IMG/VR virus record: IMGVR_UViG_3300046368_000501
Span: 1-43,952 of that record
DNA from: a virus
Reading direction: 5' to 3' (one strand)
DNA: 43,952 bases
Part shown: positions 5,954-13,431 of the stretch, piece by piece
Position numbering within the stretch: the stretch's first letter is position 1
Layout of the letters: every line of letters begins with the position of its first letter
The notes under the pieces: model-generated
The model's input: only the letters and a program-made list of their open reading frames with translations
What the model was told of the DNA's origin: nothing
Database searches by the model: none
Program-made: the position numbers and the translations under genes

Positions 5954-8561
5954 AAAGAATCCACATATCACCAACCGCTCCATCTGAACCGCCAGGTGCA
6001 GAAGTTGATTGGTAAACATTTCTTGCAGTTCCACCACTGTTAGATGCATTCGTTATTGTTAATGCACCTGTGGATACCGCTGCTGGTGTTACTGATAATG
6101 CACCAGTTGAAGCACCTGTTGCAGTAGTTGTTCCGAATGCAAAACTTGATGCACTATCGTCCCAACCCATAAACACGTTACTTTCATCACCTCTCTCAAT
6201 GACAATACCTGCGTCTCCCGATGGAGAACCAGTTGTCCCTGTTCCTAATTCAATCAACGAATCTTCGATAGTTGTGTTAGTTGAACTATTTGTTACTGTT
6301 GAACCATTTACTGTTAAGTTACCTGTAACTACAAGGTTACCACTTGCAGATACGTCTGCAAATTGAACATCACTAGTTGTTGCAACTGCCTGACCGATAC
6401 TAACTTGACCCGAACTGATAGCAACACCAGTACCATTAGAGAAATGTGCTCTTGTCTCAGCTGCACTTGGCCCTGTATATGTAATAACACCAGTTGAATT
6501 GTTATATGCAAGTGAACCATCTCCACCTGCGTCTGTTACTGAAACTTTTCCTCTGATAGTTGCATCTGTAATTGCAAGGTCGACTGCACCGTCACCAGCA
6601 TCATCATATGTTGCAGTGATGTTTGTGTGTGAACCGTTAGTTGCTAATTGAGTTCCAACTGTGTCTTGAATGTTTTCGTAAGGTACTCTAATTTCTAGTG
6701 TTCCAGCTGCATCATCATATGTTGTTGCAACGTTTACACCAGCAGTAATTAAAGCGTTAACTCTATCGTCAACTCTTTCATCTGTATAGTATAAGTTACC
6801 ACTCTCACCAATGTGAGATGTGTTTAAAGTAACTGAAGCACCTAAGTCTACTGACTGTGAGTTAATTGTTACACTGTCATTTGCAAGTTTACTGTTTGCA
6901 ATTGAACCTGCTAACATGGCATTAGTAACACCAAGTGCTTTAACTCTTAATGCATCTGAATTTGTTTCGATTGAACTATCGTCTACTCCGACTGATAGAA
7001 CACCACTTGAATGTGCAAGACCGTCACCTGCTACTGAAGCATCTAGGTTTAAAGTAACTGCACCACTTGAACCACCACCCGATAGACCGTCTCCAGCTGT
7101 AACACCTGTGATGTCCGCTGCGTTTCCGTCAATTGTAAGTGTTCCAGCTGCATCATCATATGTTGCAGTTATGTTTGTTCCACCAACAATCAATGAACCG
7201 ACTCTGTCATCCACTCTTTCATTTGTAAAGTAAAGGTTACCACTCTCTGTGATTCCACCAGTGTTTAGTGTGATGTTTGCTGTACCGTCAAATGAAACAC
7301 CCGAGATAGTTCTTGCACTTGCAAGTGCAGTAGCAGTTCCTGCTAATCCTGTTGTATCTTGGTTAAGTGTTCCGACTGCAAAGTCTAAAGTGTTATCTGC
7401 ATCTTGATACGTAACTGTAAGACCACTTTCTGTATTAGAAGTGACCATATTACCAACTGTATCTGAAATAAATTCTGCGTCTACTGCAAGGTCAATAGTT
7501 CCATCTGCATCTTGATATGTTGCAGTAATACCTGTTTCAGTATTTGAACTGAACATTGCTCCAGCAATATCTTGAACTCTTTCTGTAGTGTGATATAAAT
7601 TAGTTGAGCCTTCGTTTAAGTCATCTGAATCAAATGCACCCATATTGACTGCAACATCATTTGCATTAACTGTAATACCAGTTCCAGCACCAATGTTTAA
7701 TGTTGCAGCTCCACTTGTTGCACCACCAGTTAAACCCGAACCAGCAACTACTGATTCGATGTCACCAGCATCGTTTGTGAAACTGAATACACCAGTTGTG
7801 CTGTTGTATGATATATCACCAGTTGCTGATAGAGCAGCTCTTGCTCTTGCATCTGTAAAGTAAAGGTTACTTGAACCTTCTGTAATTTCGTCTGAATTGT
7901 CTTTTGTTAGAATACTTGCATCAACATAAGCTTTAATTGATTGTTGTGATGCAGCGTGAGATGCACTGTTCGAAGACATATCGTCTTCGTCTTTAAGGTC
8001 GATTGCAATGTCATCTGCATTAACTGTGATACCTGTTCCAGCAATAGCATTTACTGTTACATCACCACTTGTTCCGCCACCTGTTAGACCTGCTCCAGCA
8101 ACAACACTTGTTATGTCTCCAACTGGAACTGTTGCAACTTGAGTATCAACATATGCTTTAATTGATTGTTGAGTAGCTGCATGTACGGCACTATCTGATG
8201 CCATATTGTCTTCGTCTTTAAAGTTGATTGCAATATCGTCTGCATTTACAGTAATACCTGTACCAGCACCAATGTTTAATGTTGCATCTCCACTAGTTGC
8301 AGTACCAGTTAAACCAAGTCCTGCGTTAACTCCTGTGATATCACCAACATTACCTGTAATTGTAAGTGTCCCAGCTGAATCATCATATGATAATCCAATA
8401 CCAGCACCTGCTGTTAGTAAGGTATTTGCAACGTGGTCATCGATGACCTCTATAGCTGCAGTACCAAATGCACCTGCTACTAAGTCACCCGAACTATCTA
8501 GAACATCATTTGTTCCTACGGATAGACCGTTCTTTAGTATAAAATTCTTTTCCCCTGCCAT
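5946..8561 (-). CDS. Large tail-fibre-like protein (871 aa)
   Basis: This is a low-complexity, Gly/Ala/Thr/Asp-rich beta-type protein typical of marine T4-like phage fibres. It opens FILKNGLSVGTNDVLDSSGD. Repeating blocks include GAGTGITVNADDIAI, the DEDNMASDSAVHAATQQSIK block (seen twice), NLYFT and TYDDAAGTL. Near the C-terminus is TGNLTVNGSTVTNSSTN followed by TTIEDSLIELGTG and VFMGWDDS, a module also found in the genes at 8887 and 11078. It ends GDMWILYS, similar to GHIWFVV at the end of the 529-residue fibre gene. The expected role is a trimeric fibre or baseplate-attached receptor-binding element. It is translationally coupled by a TAATG overlap to the 72-residue mini gene upstream, whose N-terminus resembles its own. 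No chaperone domain or collagen-like repeat is visible. Confidence 0.8.
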   Translation of the reverse strand: MAGEKNFILKNGLSVGTNDVLDSSGDLVAGAFGTAAIEVIDDHVANTLLTAGAGIGLSYDDSAGTLTITGNVGDITGVNAGLGLTGTATSGDATLNIGAGTGITVNADDIAINFKDEDNMASDSAVHAATQQSIKAYVDTQVATVPVGDITSVVAGAGLTGGGTSGDVTVNAIAGTGITVNADDIAIDLKDEDDMSSNSASHAASQQSIKAYVDASILTKDNSDEITEGSSNLYFTDARARAALSATGDISYNSTTGVFSFTNDAGDIESVVAGSGLTGGATSGAATLNIGAGTGITVNANDVAVNMGAFDSDDLNEGSTNLYHTTERVQDIAGAMFSSNTETGITATYQDADGTIDLAVDAEFISDTVGNMVTSNTESGLTVTYQDADNTLDFAVGTLNQDTTGLAGTATALASARTISGVSFDGTANITLNTGGITESGNLYFTNERVDDRVGSLIVGGTNITATYDDAAGTLTIDGNAADITGVTAGDGLSGGGSSGAVTLNLDASVAGDGLAHSSGVLSVGVDDSSIETNSDALRVKALGVTNAMLAGSIANSKLANDSVTINSQSVDLGASVTLNTSHIGESGNLYYTDERVDDRVNALITAGVNVATTYDDAAGTLEIRVPYENIQDTVGTQLATNGSHTNITATYDDAGDGAVDLAITDATIRGKVSVTDAGGDGSLAYNNSTGVITYTGPSAAETRAHFSNGTGVAISSGQVSIGQAVATTSDVQFADVSASGNLVVTGNLTVNGSTVTNSSTNTTIEDSLIELGTGTTGSPSGDAGIVIERGDESNVFMGWDDSASSFAFGTTTATGASTGALSVTPAAVSTGALTITNASNSGGTARNVYQSTSAPGGSDGAVGDMWILYS

Positions 8562-8779
8562 TAGATTGTACCCCCATCAATAACTGCATTTGATAATCTA
8601 GTATCGAATGAAGTGTTAAATCTACTTGAAGTAAAGTATTGGTTCGTGGAACCTTCCGTTAAGTTATCTGAAGTAAGTAAAGATATTGCTGATACAGCTA
8701 GTTTTCCTGCTGAGGAAATAACTTCTGTTGAACCAACTGTAAGTCCGTACTCAATTACGAATGTATTTTGTGTTGCCAT
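8561..8779 (-). CDS. Mini fibre-like protein (72 aa)
   Basis: This short protein opens FVIEYGLTVGSTEVISSAGK, which parallels the start of the 871-residue fibre (FILKNGLSVGTNDVLDSSGD). It continues NLTEGSTNQYFTSSRF, the same 'EGS-N-YFT' block that recurs in that fibre. It ends AVIDGGTI, matching the DGGTF ends of the genes at 11078 and 12816. It therefore looks like a fibre reduced to head and tail modules. Its stop overlaps the start of the next gene (TAATG), suggesting coupled translation and perhaps co-assembly. The start is the only ATG in a suitable place, with a GATAAATA late-type promoter 42 nt upstream. It could also be a remnant of a duplicated gene. Confidence 0.75.
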   Translation of the reverse strand: MATQNTFVIEYGLTVGSTEVISSAGKLAVSAISLLTSDNLTEGSTNQYFTSSRFNTSFDTRLSNAVIDGGTI

Positions 8780-8821
8780 TTATGTGTCCTTTTAAGGTTT
8801 ACCTTGAGGTGTTGATACATT

Positions 8822-8829
8822 TATTTATC
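8822..8829 (-). promoter_or_regulatory. Probable late promoter, GATAAATA
   Basis: The minus strand reads GATAAATA, one mismatch from TATAAATA, located 42 nt upstream of the mini-fibre ATG in a 107-bp intergenic space. Confidence 0.55.
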
Positions 8830-8886
8830 GATTCACTCCTCTTAAGAATGTCCTATAATCTGTCTTTTTAAAATTACTTTATCTTT

Positions 8887-9720
8887 TTAAGCGTCAACTA
8901 AAATCTTCTTAAATTTAAAGACCGTTGAATTACTGGTAGCAGGAGTAGTTCTGATACGTAACGTTCCGATGTTTATATCTACACCAAACGTTGCAAGTTC
9001 GGTAGTTCCTGTCAAAACTGTACCGTATTGTGAAACACTTGCAGTAGTACCATTATGAACTATTGAAAGTTCTGTGAACTGATACGTTCCACTTGTTGAA
9101 TCTGAAATAGACACTTCGTACTTTGCACTTCTATAAGAGCTCGTTGAAAAAGTATCCATGGTTGCTTCAGAGGTTGATGTAGTTGTTACCGTTCCACCTT
9201 CTAATCCTGTAGGTGTTGCAAAAGATAGTGTTCCACTACCATTTGTGGTTAATACTTGACCACTACTTCCGTCTGAAGTTGGATAAGTAATACTTGCACC
9301 TGTTAAACTATTTGTAGCAGTCAATGTTGTTGCAACTAAGTCACCAACATGTAAGTCTGCTAAAGCATATCCACTACCACTTAAATTAACTGTGGTAGAA
9401 GGTTCTACTTCTAGACCATCAAACAACTTCCATGTGGAGTCTGACGCGTCTCTAAATAGACCTGTATATTCACTTGCACCACCCTCTCCACTTAAACCGT
9501 CATTATAGTTACCATATATTCCTATGTCAATAGTGTCTGCAGTTGTGTTACCACTTGCAAGTTCTATCAATGAATCTGTAACCGATTGGGTTGTAGAATC
9601 AATAATTGTATTGGTTCCGTTAACAGTTAGGTCACCAGTAACAACAAGATTCCCACCTATGGATGTATCTCCTGCCGTTTGTATCCCTACATCTGCTAAA
9701 AATTTAGATTGAGTTGCCAT
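8887..9720 (-). CDS. Tail-fibre-like protein (277 aa) with shared C-terminal domain
   Basis: This is a short fibre-type protein. It starts MATQSKFLADVGIQTAGDTS, followed by GNLVVTGDLTVNGTNTIIDS and TDSLIELASG (the module found near the C-terminus of the 871-residue fibre), then TSDGSSGQVLTTNGSGTLSF. The last ~100 residues form a globular-looking domain (MDTFSTSSYRSAKYEVSI, ELSIVHNGTTASV, YGTV, ATFGVDI, LRIRTTPA) shared closely with the next upstream gene (9784) and more distantly with 10212. Between that gene and this one lies a textbook terminator. The TATAAATA octamer ends only 5 nt before the ATG, so its own transcript is predicted to be leaderless; no Shine-Dalgarno sequence is present. 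It probably forms part of a fibre or decoration, with the shared domain as a tip. Confidence 0.8.
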   Translation of the reverse strand: MATQSKFLADVGIQTAGDTSIGGNLVVTGDLTVNGTNTIIDSTTQSVTDSLIELASGNTTADTIDIGIYGNYNDGLSGEGGASEYTGLFRDASDSTWKLFDGLEVEPSTTVNLSGSGYALADLHVGDLVATTLTATNSLTGASITYPTSDGSSGQVLTTNGSGTLSFATPTGLEGGTVTTTSTSEATMDTFSTSSYRSAKYEVSISDSTSGTYQFTELSIVHNGTTASVSQYGTVLTGTTELATFGVDINIGTLRIRTTPATSNSTVFKFKKILVDA

Positions 9721-9725
9721 AGTTC

Positions 9726-9733
9726 TATTTATA
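9726..9733 (-). promoter_or_regulatory. Late promoter TATAAATA, 5 nt before ATG
   Basis: The minus strand reads TATAAATA-GAACT-ATG. In T4 the octamer occupies about -13 to -6, so +1 falls on the A of the start codon at 9720. A strong terminator lies immediately upstream (9737-9761). Confidence 0.85.
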
Positions 9734-9736
9734 GCT

Positions 9737-9761
9737 AAAAAAAGGGGAACCGAAGTTCCCC
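9737..9761 (-). terminator. Rho-independent terminator with UUCG loop
   Basis: On the minus strand, GGGGAAC-TTCG-GTTCCCC has a 7-bp stem and stable UUCG tetraloop followed by seven U residues. It lies 22 bases beyond the stop of the gene at 9784-10197. Confidence 0.95.
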
Positions 9762-9783
9762 TTAAAAGATTTTGGTCTTTTGT

Positions 9784-10197
9784 TTATGCGTCTACTGTTG
9801 TTCTATCAAACTTAGTAACGGTTGATGAAGTTGAAGCAGGTGTGATTCTCAATCTGAGGTCACTTCCACTTATATCTGCATCAAATGTTGCTAGAGCAGA
9901 ACCACTTTTTAACGTGCCGTAAGCTGTTAGTGTTACATTGGTACCATCATGAACTAATATTAGTTCGGTACTATGAAAGTCACTCCCTTCAGTCATTGCA
10001 ATAACATATCGTGCAGCTCTATAACTTGCTTTTGCAAACGTATCCAAGTTAACTTGGGTAGTTGCAGTAGTAGTTAAATCGCCTTTACTTCTGTTTGCAT
10101 CTAAAAGGGACTTACTTGTACTGATTTTATCTGTTGATGTATCGTACTGGAAGACACGGATTAATTCTGCTAATTTAAAACTATTTGATTTTGCCAT
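9784..10197 (-). CDS. Small fibre-tip-like protein (137 aa)
   Basis: It has a short N-terminal segment (residues 1-40, MAKSNSFKLAELIRVFQYDT) followed by a ~97-residue domain aligning along its length with the C-terminus of the 277-residue fibre. The correspondences are LDTFAKASYRAARYVIAM, TELILVHDGTNVTL, YGTL, ATFDADI, LRLRITPAST and a final VDA shared by both. It is thus nearly a free-standing copy of the shared C-terminal domain. It is preceded by GGGGGG 9 nt before the ATG, an exceptionally purine-rich ribosome site, and lies 14 nt after the stop of the gene at 10212. A strong terminator ends the unit. I infer a virion surface protein; no enzymatic motif is present. Confidence 0.75.
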   Translation of the reverse strand: MAKSNSFKLAELIRVFQYDTSTDKISTSKSLLDANRSKGDLTTTATTQVNLDTFAKASYRAARYVIAMTEGSDFHSTELILVHDGTNVTLTAYGTLKSGSALATFDADISGSDLRLRITPASTSSTVTKFDRTTVDA

Positions 10198-10211
10198 TAG
10201 TTAATCCCCCC

Positions 10212-11039
10212 TTAAGAATGTCTAATTTGGAATGTATCAATTGTAGTGTTTGTGTTGGCTGGAGTAACGAGTAATCTCATTGCCCCCGAGTCAACGTCTG
10301 CACTCAATGTAAACAAACTTGCTGTTGAATACACATCACCGTATTGTACGAAGTATGCATTCGAGCCGTTATTAATAAGTAAAACTTCACATGCATGTGT
10401 CCCTGCCGAAGCATGAGTTGCATTAATTACATACTTGATGCCCTTAATTGCCACACTATTAGAAGATAATACTTGGTCTGCTGTTGTCGCTGTTAAAACA
10501 CTTGCAGTGAAGAACCCTTGTACAAGGTTCGCTGCAGCTGTAATTGCAACTATTTCTAACACGTCACCACTTAAAGCATTTGCTTGTAGTGTTATTGTCG
10601 TACTGTTTGTCGTTGCATAGTCTATGCCACCACCAATTAGTTTTACACCATTTAAGTAAACTTGTTCACTACCTGCTTGATAAACTAACGAGTTACTATC
10701 ATCATCGTTTCCAGTGATGACTGTTGTCGTTGAGCCTATAGTGTAGGTAAATGTTACAACTCCACTTGATGGTTGATTACTAAATGAAAGTGTGCCTGAA
10801 CCATTTGTTGACAATACTTGATTCGACGTTCCGTCACTAGTTGGGAAAGAGTAGGCGTCATTAACAGAAAGAGTTTTAGGATTAGAACCGATTTCTGTAA
10901 TCGCTGCTGACCCATCGTTCTTTTCAGTATACATTCTACCATGATAGGTATTAATCGCGACTTCACCTAGTGATAAATCACTAGTAGTCGGAACTGCATT
11001 CTGAGTCGAACTTCTTTTAAAATTAATAACTGTTGCCAT
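10212..11039 (-). CDS. Tail-fibre-like protein (275 aa), KRSS-type N-terminus
   Basis: The N-terminus INFKRSSTQNAVPTTSDLSL continues GEVAINTYHGRMYTEKNDG, the 'KRS...P...L..GE.A.N...G..Y' head that anchors many phage fibre and Mtd-like proteins. Then come FPTSDGTSNQVLSTNGSGTL (same block as in the 277- and 530-residue fibres) and a middle domain. A C-terminal ~95-residue region (GIKYVINATHASAGTHACEV, LLINNGSNAYFVQYG, MRLLVTPANTNT) distantly matches the shared C-terminal domain of 8887 and 9784. SD AGGAGAG lies before the ATG. It sits in an operon with 11078 upstream (38 nt) and 9784 downstream (14 nt). It is probably a receptor-facing or decoration protein. Confidence 0.8.
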   Translation of the reverse strand: MATVINFKRSSTQNAVPTTSDLSLGEVAINTYHGRMYTEKNDGSAAITEIGSNPKTLSVNDAYSFPTSDGTSNQVLSTNGSGTLSFSNQPSSGVVTFTYTIGSTTTVITGNDDDSNSLVYQAGSEQVYLNGVKLIGGGIDYATTNSTTITLQANALSGDVLEIVAITAAANLVQGFFTASVLTATTADQVLSSNSVAIKGIKYVINATHASAGTHACEVLLINNGSNAYFVQYGDVYSTASLFTLSADVDSGAMRLLVTPANTNTTIDTFQIRHS

Positions 11040-11077
11040 GTTACTCTCCTAGTATTGATTGATTGATGAAATATTAA

Positions 11078-12670
11078 TTAAAATGTTCCGCCGTCAATAC
11101 CAGTGATTGAAACTGCACCACTTGATACTGTAAAGTTTGCTGTGGCAAAACTTGCAATACCTTTATTAGTTGTAGTTGCATCTTCTCCACTTACAGTTGC
11201 TGTACCACTTGAGTATGATACGTCCATACCTTCACCAGCATCAACAATCACGACACCTAAATTAGATGCACTTGATTGTTCAGCACTGATTGATATAGAA
11301 CCAGCACCGTTAGTTACATCGATACCATCACCAGCAGTAATAGTTCCCAAAGCCATGTCTCCATTGGCTGTGTGACCCATAAGAATCTGACCATTAGTTG
11401 GTGCAGCTCCATCAATCTCTTTGATTGACCCACTTAGTGTTAAGTTCGTTGCTTCCACACCACCGAATACTGCGTCCATAGCAGTTCCACTGAATACTGA
11501 GGAAGAATCTGTAGCTTGTTTAAGAGCTACGAACTTAGTTGTATTTTCATCGTAACCAAAGAAACCAACTCTAGCAGAACCATCGTTGTATTTAAACTTA
11601 ATACCACGGTCTAAGTTATCGTCTGAACTATCAGCACCAAGTTCGAAAACTGGGTCTGCAATTGATACAGTAGTTGAATTAACTGTAGTTGTAGTTCCGT
11701 TAACACTTAAGTTACCTGTTACAACAACGTTACCACTTGCAGTCAATGTTGTTGCAGTGATGTCGTCTGAGTTTAGTGTTCCGCCAACTGTTACGTTACC
11801 GAATTCTACGTTGTCTGAAGTTCCAACTGCCTGACCGATTGCAAACTCTACCGCTTGACCACTTGCAGAAGTTGTTACACCTGTTCCACCTGTGAAAGTT
11901 AATGATTGTGTATCTAAATCAACTGCTAAAGTACCACTATCCGCTGCACCGTCAAGGTCTTGAGATTGTAGTTCTGTAGTTACTGCATCAACATAAGCTT
12001 TAACTGATTGTTGTGAAGGAACTTTAACTGCTGAGTCGGATGCCATGTTGTCTTCATCGACAAAGAAGTCAATGTTTCCAACTTGCACTGCGTTTGCAGC
12101 GATTGTTACAGCACCACTTGATGCCATAGTTGCATCACCACTCATTGATACGTTATCGAATGAATTACTTCCATCATGAACAAGCATTTGTCCGCCTGTT
12201 GGAGATGAAATATCTGAATCCGAAGCACCTGCTAGGGTTGATGTTGTTGATAAGAATGATAATGCGCCTGAACCGTCTGTTCCAAGAACTTGGTTAGCAC
12301 TACCGTCCGTTGAAGGAAGAGTCCACGTTACTGAAGAGCCTAAAGTGTTTGGAGATTTAAGAGCAACGAAGTTTGTTCCGTTGTCTGTGTCTTCCATTAA
12401 CTTAATACTACCACCTGTACTTGCACTATTACCGACTTTTAAGTCAGCAGGAGTTGCAGTAGAACCAGCTAGCATATCTGTATAGTACTTACCACCAATT
12501 GCTTGGATTAATGCAGTACTATTATCAGAGTCTACTGATTCAATGTATAGTTTCGCTCCAGCACCCGAATTCGACCTATCCTGTACGTACGCTAATTCAC
12601 CTTCCGCTAAGTCGGAGATAGCTGGTGCAGATACACCTGTACTTCTTTTAATCTGAATTACTGTTGCCAT
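11078..12670 (-). CDS. Tail-fibre-like protein (530 aa), Mtd_N-like head
   Basis: The head IQIKRSTGVSAPAISDLAEG followed by ELAYVQDRS is the same KRS/GEL-type attachment domain as in the 275-residue neighbour. Further blocks include LPSTDGSANQVLGTDGSGAL, DEDNMASDSAVKVPSQQSVK (shared with the 871-residue fibre) and SGNVVVTGNLSVNGTTTTVN with a following ELG module. It ends with several short beta motifs and GIDGGTF. The mosaic of blocks shared with three neighbours argues for module shuffling within this cluster. The start is well supported by the family head and AAGGAAAT upstream. The 145-nt upstream gap has several hairpins and a weak promoter variant. Expected role: structural fibre protein on the virion. 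Confidence 0.8.
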   Translation of the reverse strand: MATVIQIKRSTGVSAPAISDLAEGELAYVQDRSNSGAGAKLYIESVDSDNSTALIQAIGGKYYTDMLAGSTATPADLKVGNSASTGGSIKLMEDTDNGTNFVALKSPNTLGSSVTWTLPSTDGSANQVLGTDGSGALSFLSTTSTLAGASDSDISSPTGGQMLVHDGSNSFDNVSMSGDATMASSGAVTIAANAVQVGNIDFFVDEDNMASDSAVKVPSQQSVKAYVDAVTTELQSQDLDGAADSGTLAVDLDTQSLTFTGGTGVTTSASGQAVEFAIGQAVGTSDNVEFGNVTVGGTLNSDDITATTLTASGNVVVTGNLSVNGTTTTVNSTTVSIADPVFELGADSSDDNLDRGIKFKYNDGSARVGFFGYDENTTKFVALKQATDSSSVFSGTAMDAVFGGVEATNLTLSGSIKEIDGAAPTNGQILMGHTANGDMALGTITAGDGIDVTNGAGSISISAEQSSASNLGVVIVDAGEGMDVSYSSGTATVSGEDATTTNKGIASFATANFTVSSGAVSITGIDGGTF

Positions 12671-12815
12671 TTTTATTTCCTTTTAAATAAAATTATTAGT
12701 TGTTGTTTCTCGTTCACTATCCCGAGAAGTTGAGTTCATTATATAGTCTGTCCACTCACAATGTGGGTCGTTGTCTCACTGTCGACAACCTTGATTTGTA
12801 CACTTATTTAGTGTT
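12671..12815 (-). promoter_or_regulatory. Structured 145-nt leader, three inverted repeats
   Basis: This is the longest gene-free stretch in the window. It holds three inverted repeats: TTCTCG/CGAGAA (12707-12728), CCAC/GTGG (12752-12766) and GTTGTC/GACAAC (12770-12789). They lie between the weak octamer at 12805-12812 and the AAGGAAAT ribosome site of the 530-residue fibre gene. None has a clear U-tract in the minus direction, so they are not obvious terminators. A structured 5' leader is one reading. Confidence 0.4.
12805..12812 (-). promoter_or_regulatory. Possible late promoter, ACTAAATA variant
   Basis: The minus strand reads ACTAAATA, immediately after the stop of the 81-residue gene, and is the same variant as at 2414-2421. 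If used, it would give the 530-residue fibre gene a leader of roughly 130 nt. Confidence 0.35.
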
Positions 12816-13061
12816 TTAGAATGTCCCACCGTCTAAAACGGTAGTTGTAGTCCATTTGTCTGATGCTTGGTCATATGATAGTAATCCATCATCTGTTTCC
12901 GAAGCATTTACGTCTGCAAGTTCATTGATTGATTTTGCAGTGATGTCTGTTTGGGCTGCAGAAGTTCCACCCATAGCAACCTGTGTTGCTTTGATGTTTC
13001 CACCACCAGTGACTTTACCACCGACGGTTACAACTCTACTTAATGTTCCTCTAATTGCCAT
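12816..13061 (-). CDS. Mini fibre-like protein (81 aa)
   Basis: This 81-residue protein starts MAIRGTLSRVVTVGGKVTGG and contains TDITAKSINELADVNASETD, LLSYDQASDKW and a terminal TTTVLDGGTF. The segment 'LADV...DG.LL.YD...DKW' followed by a DGGTF end is the block phage fibres use repeatedly, here occurring once. The same ending closes the 530-residue fibre (DGGTF) and the 72-residue mini fibre (DGGTI). It follows the 109-residue gene with only 4 bases between stop and start, and a GAGG ribosome site lies in the tail of that gene. It is probably an attachment or decoration protein made together with its neighbour. Confidence 0.75.
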   Translation of the reverse strand: MAIRGTLSRVVTVGGKVTGGGNIKATQVAMGGTSAAQTDITAKSINELADVNASETDDGLLSYDQASDKWTTTTVLDGGTF

Positions 13062-13065
13062 ATTA

Positions 13066-13395
13066 TTACCTCGTCACACTTGGGGTTACGATGGCTTGTC
13101 CTTCTATTACTCTAGTCGTTGTTGAACCACTAGTTACAGTCATATCGTAAACATACCTGCCTGGCTCCAATGCACCAGTAACAGTATCGGTTAATGATAA
13201 AGTTACCTTACCATCAGACGCTGATACTACAGTACTGAATGTTGCACTTGCATTTGTTGAAGTATATGTCTTTCTCATTTGTGCAGCTGCAGTATAACCT
13301 GTTAAGTTAAGAACATTTCCAGTTGCATCGGTGACATCTACAGTAATGCTGAAGTCTGTATGTTGGTCGATAAATATGTTTGCAAGAATAGCCAT
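13066..13395 (-). CDS. Ig-like phage structural protein (109 aa), BppU-N type
   Basis: A compact all-beta domain: FIDQHTDFSITVDVTDATGN, LNLTGYTAAAQMRKTYTST, ATFS, LSLTDTVTGALEPGRYVYDM and a final TVTSGS...AIVTPSVTR. The pattern 'GxxxxLTGYTAxxQxRK ... L..G.YVYD ... G...VTP.VTR' is a widespread phage baseplate/fibre-associated family related to the N-terminal domain of BppU-type upper baseplate proteins. It has no catalytic residues. The whole domain is present. The late octamer TATAAATA ends 5 nt before its ATG, so the transcript should be leaderless. MAILANIFI is the expected start of the domain, so a downstream start is unlikely. Confidence 0.8.
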   Translation of the reverse strand: MAILANIFIDQHTDFSITVDVTDATGNVLNLTGYTAAAQMRKTYTSTNASATFSTVVSASDGKVTLSLTDTVTGALEPGRYVYDMTVTSGSTTTRVIEGQAIVTPSVTR

Positions 13396-13400
13396 ATAAC

Positions 13401-13408
13401 TATTTATA
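13401..13408 (-). promoter_or_regulatory. Late promoter TATAAATA, 5 nt before ATG
   Basis: The minus strand reads TATAAATA-GTTAT-ATG, a perfect T4 late octamer. It lies in the 36-bp gap after the octad-repeat gene at 13432, and +1 is predicted at the start codon of 13395. Confidence 0.85.
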
Positions 13409-13431
13409 CCTTTTTAAGTTTTACTTATGAA

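Noticed and set aside
9784-11039. Possible diversity-generating retroelement, suggested by the Mtd-like fibre heads (10212, 11078) and tip domain.
   Set aside because: No reverse transcriptase and no template/variable repeat pair were found in the window; the KRS/GE head is common in ordinary fibres.
5946-12670. Plus-strand frames opposite the fibre genes (for example 6820-7233, 8206-8583, 11103-11375).
   Set aside because: They are antisense shadows of low-complexity fibre coding sequence and encode Pro/Val/Ser-rich strings typical of the reverse complement of such genes.
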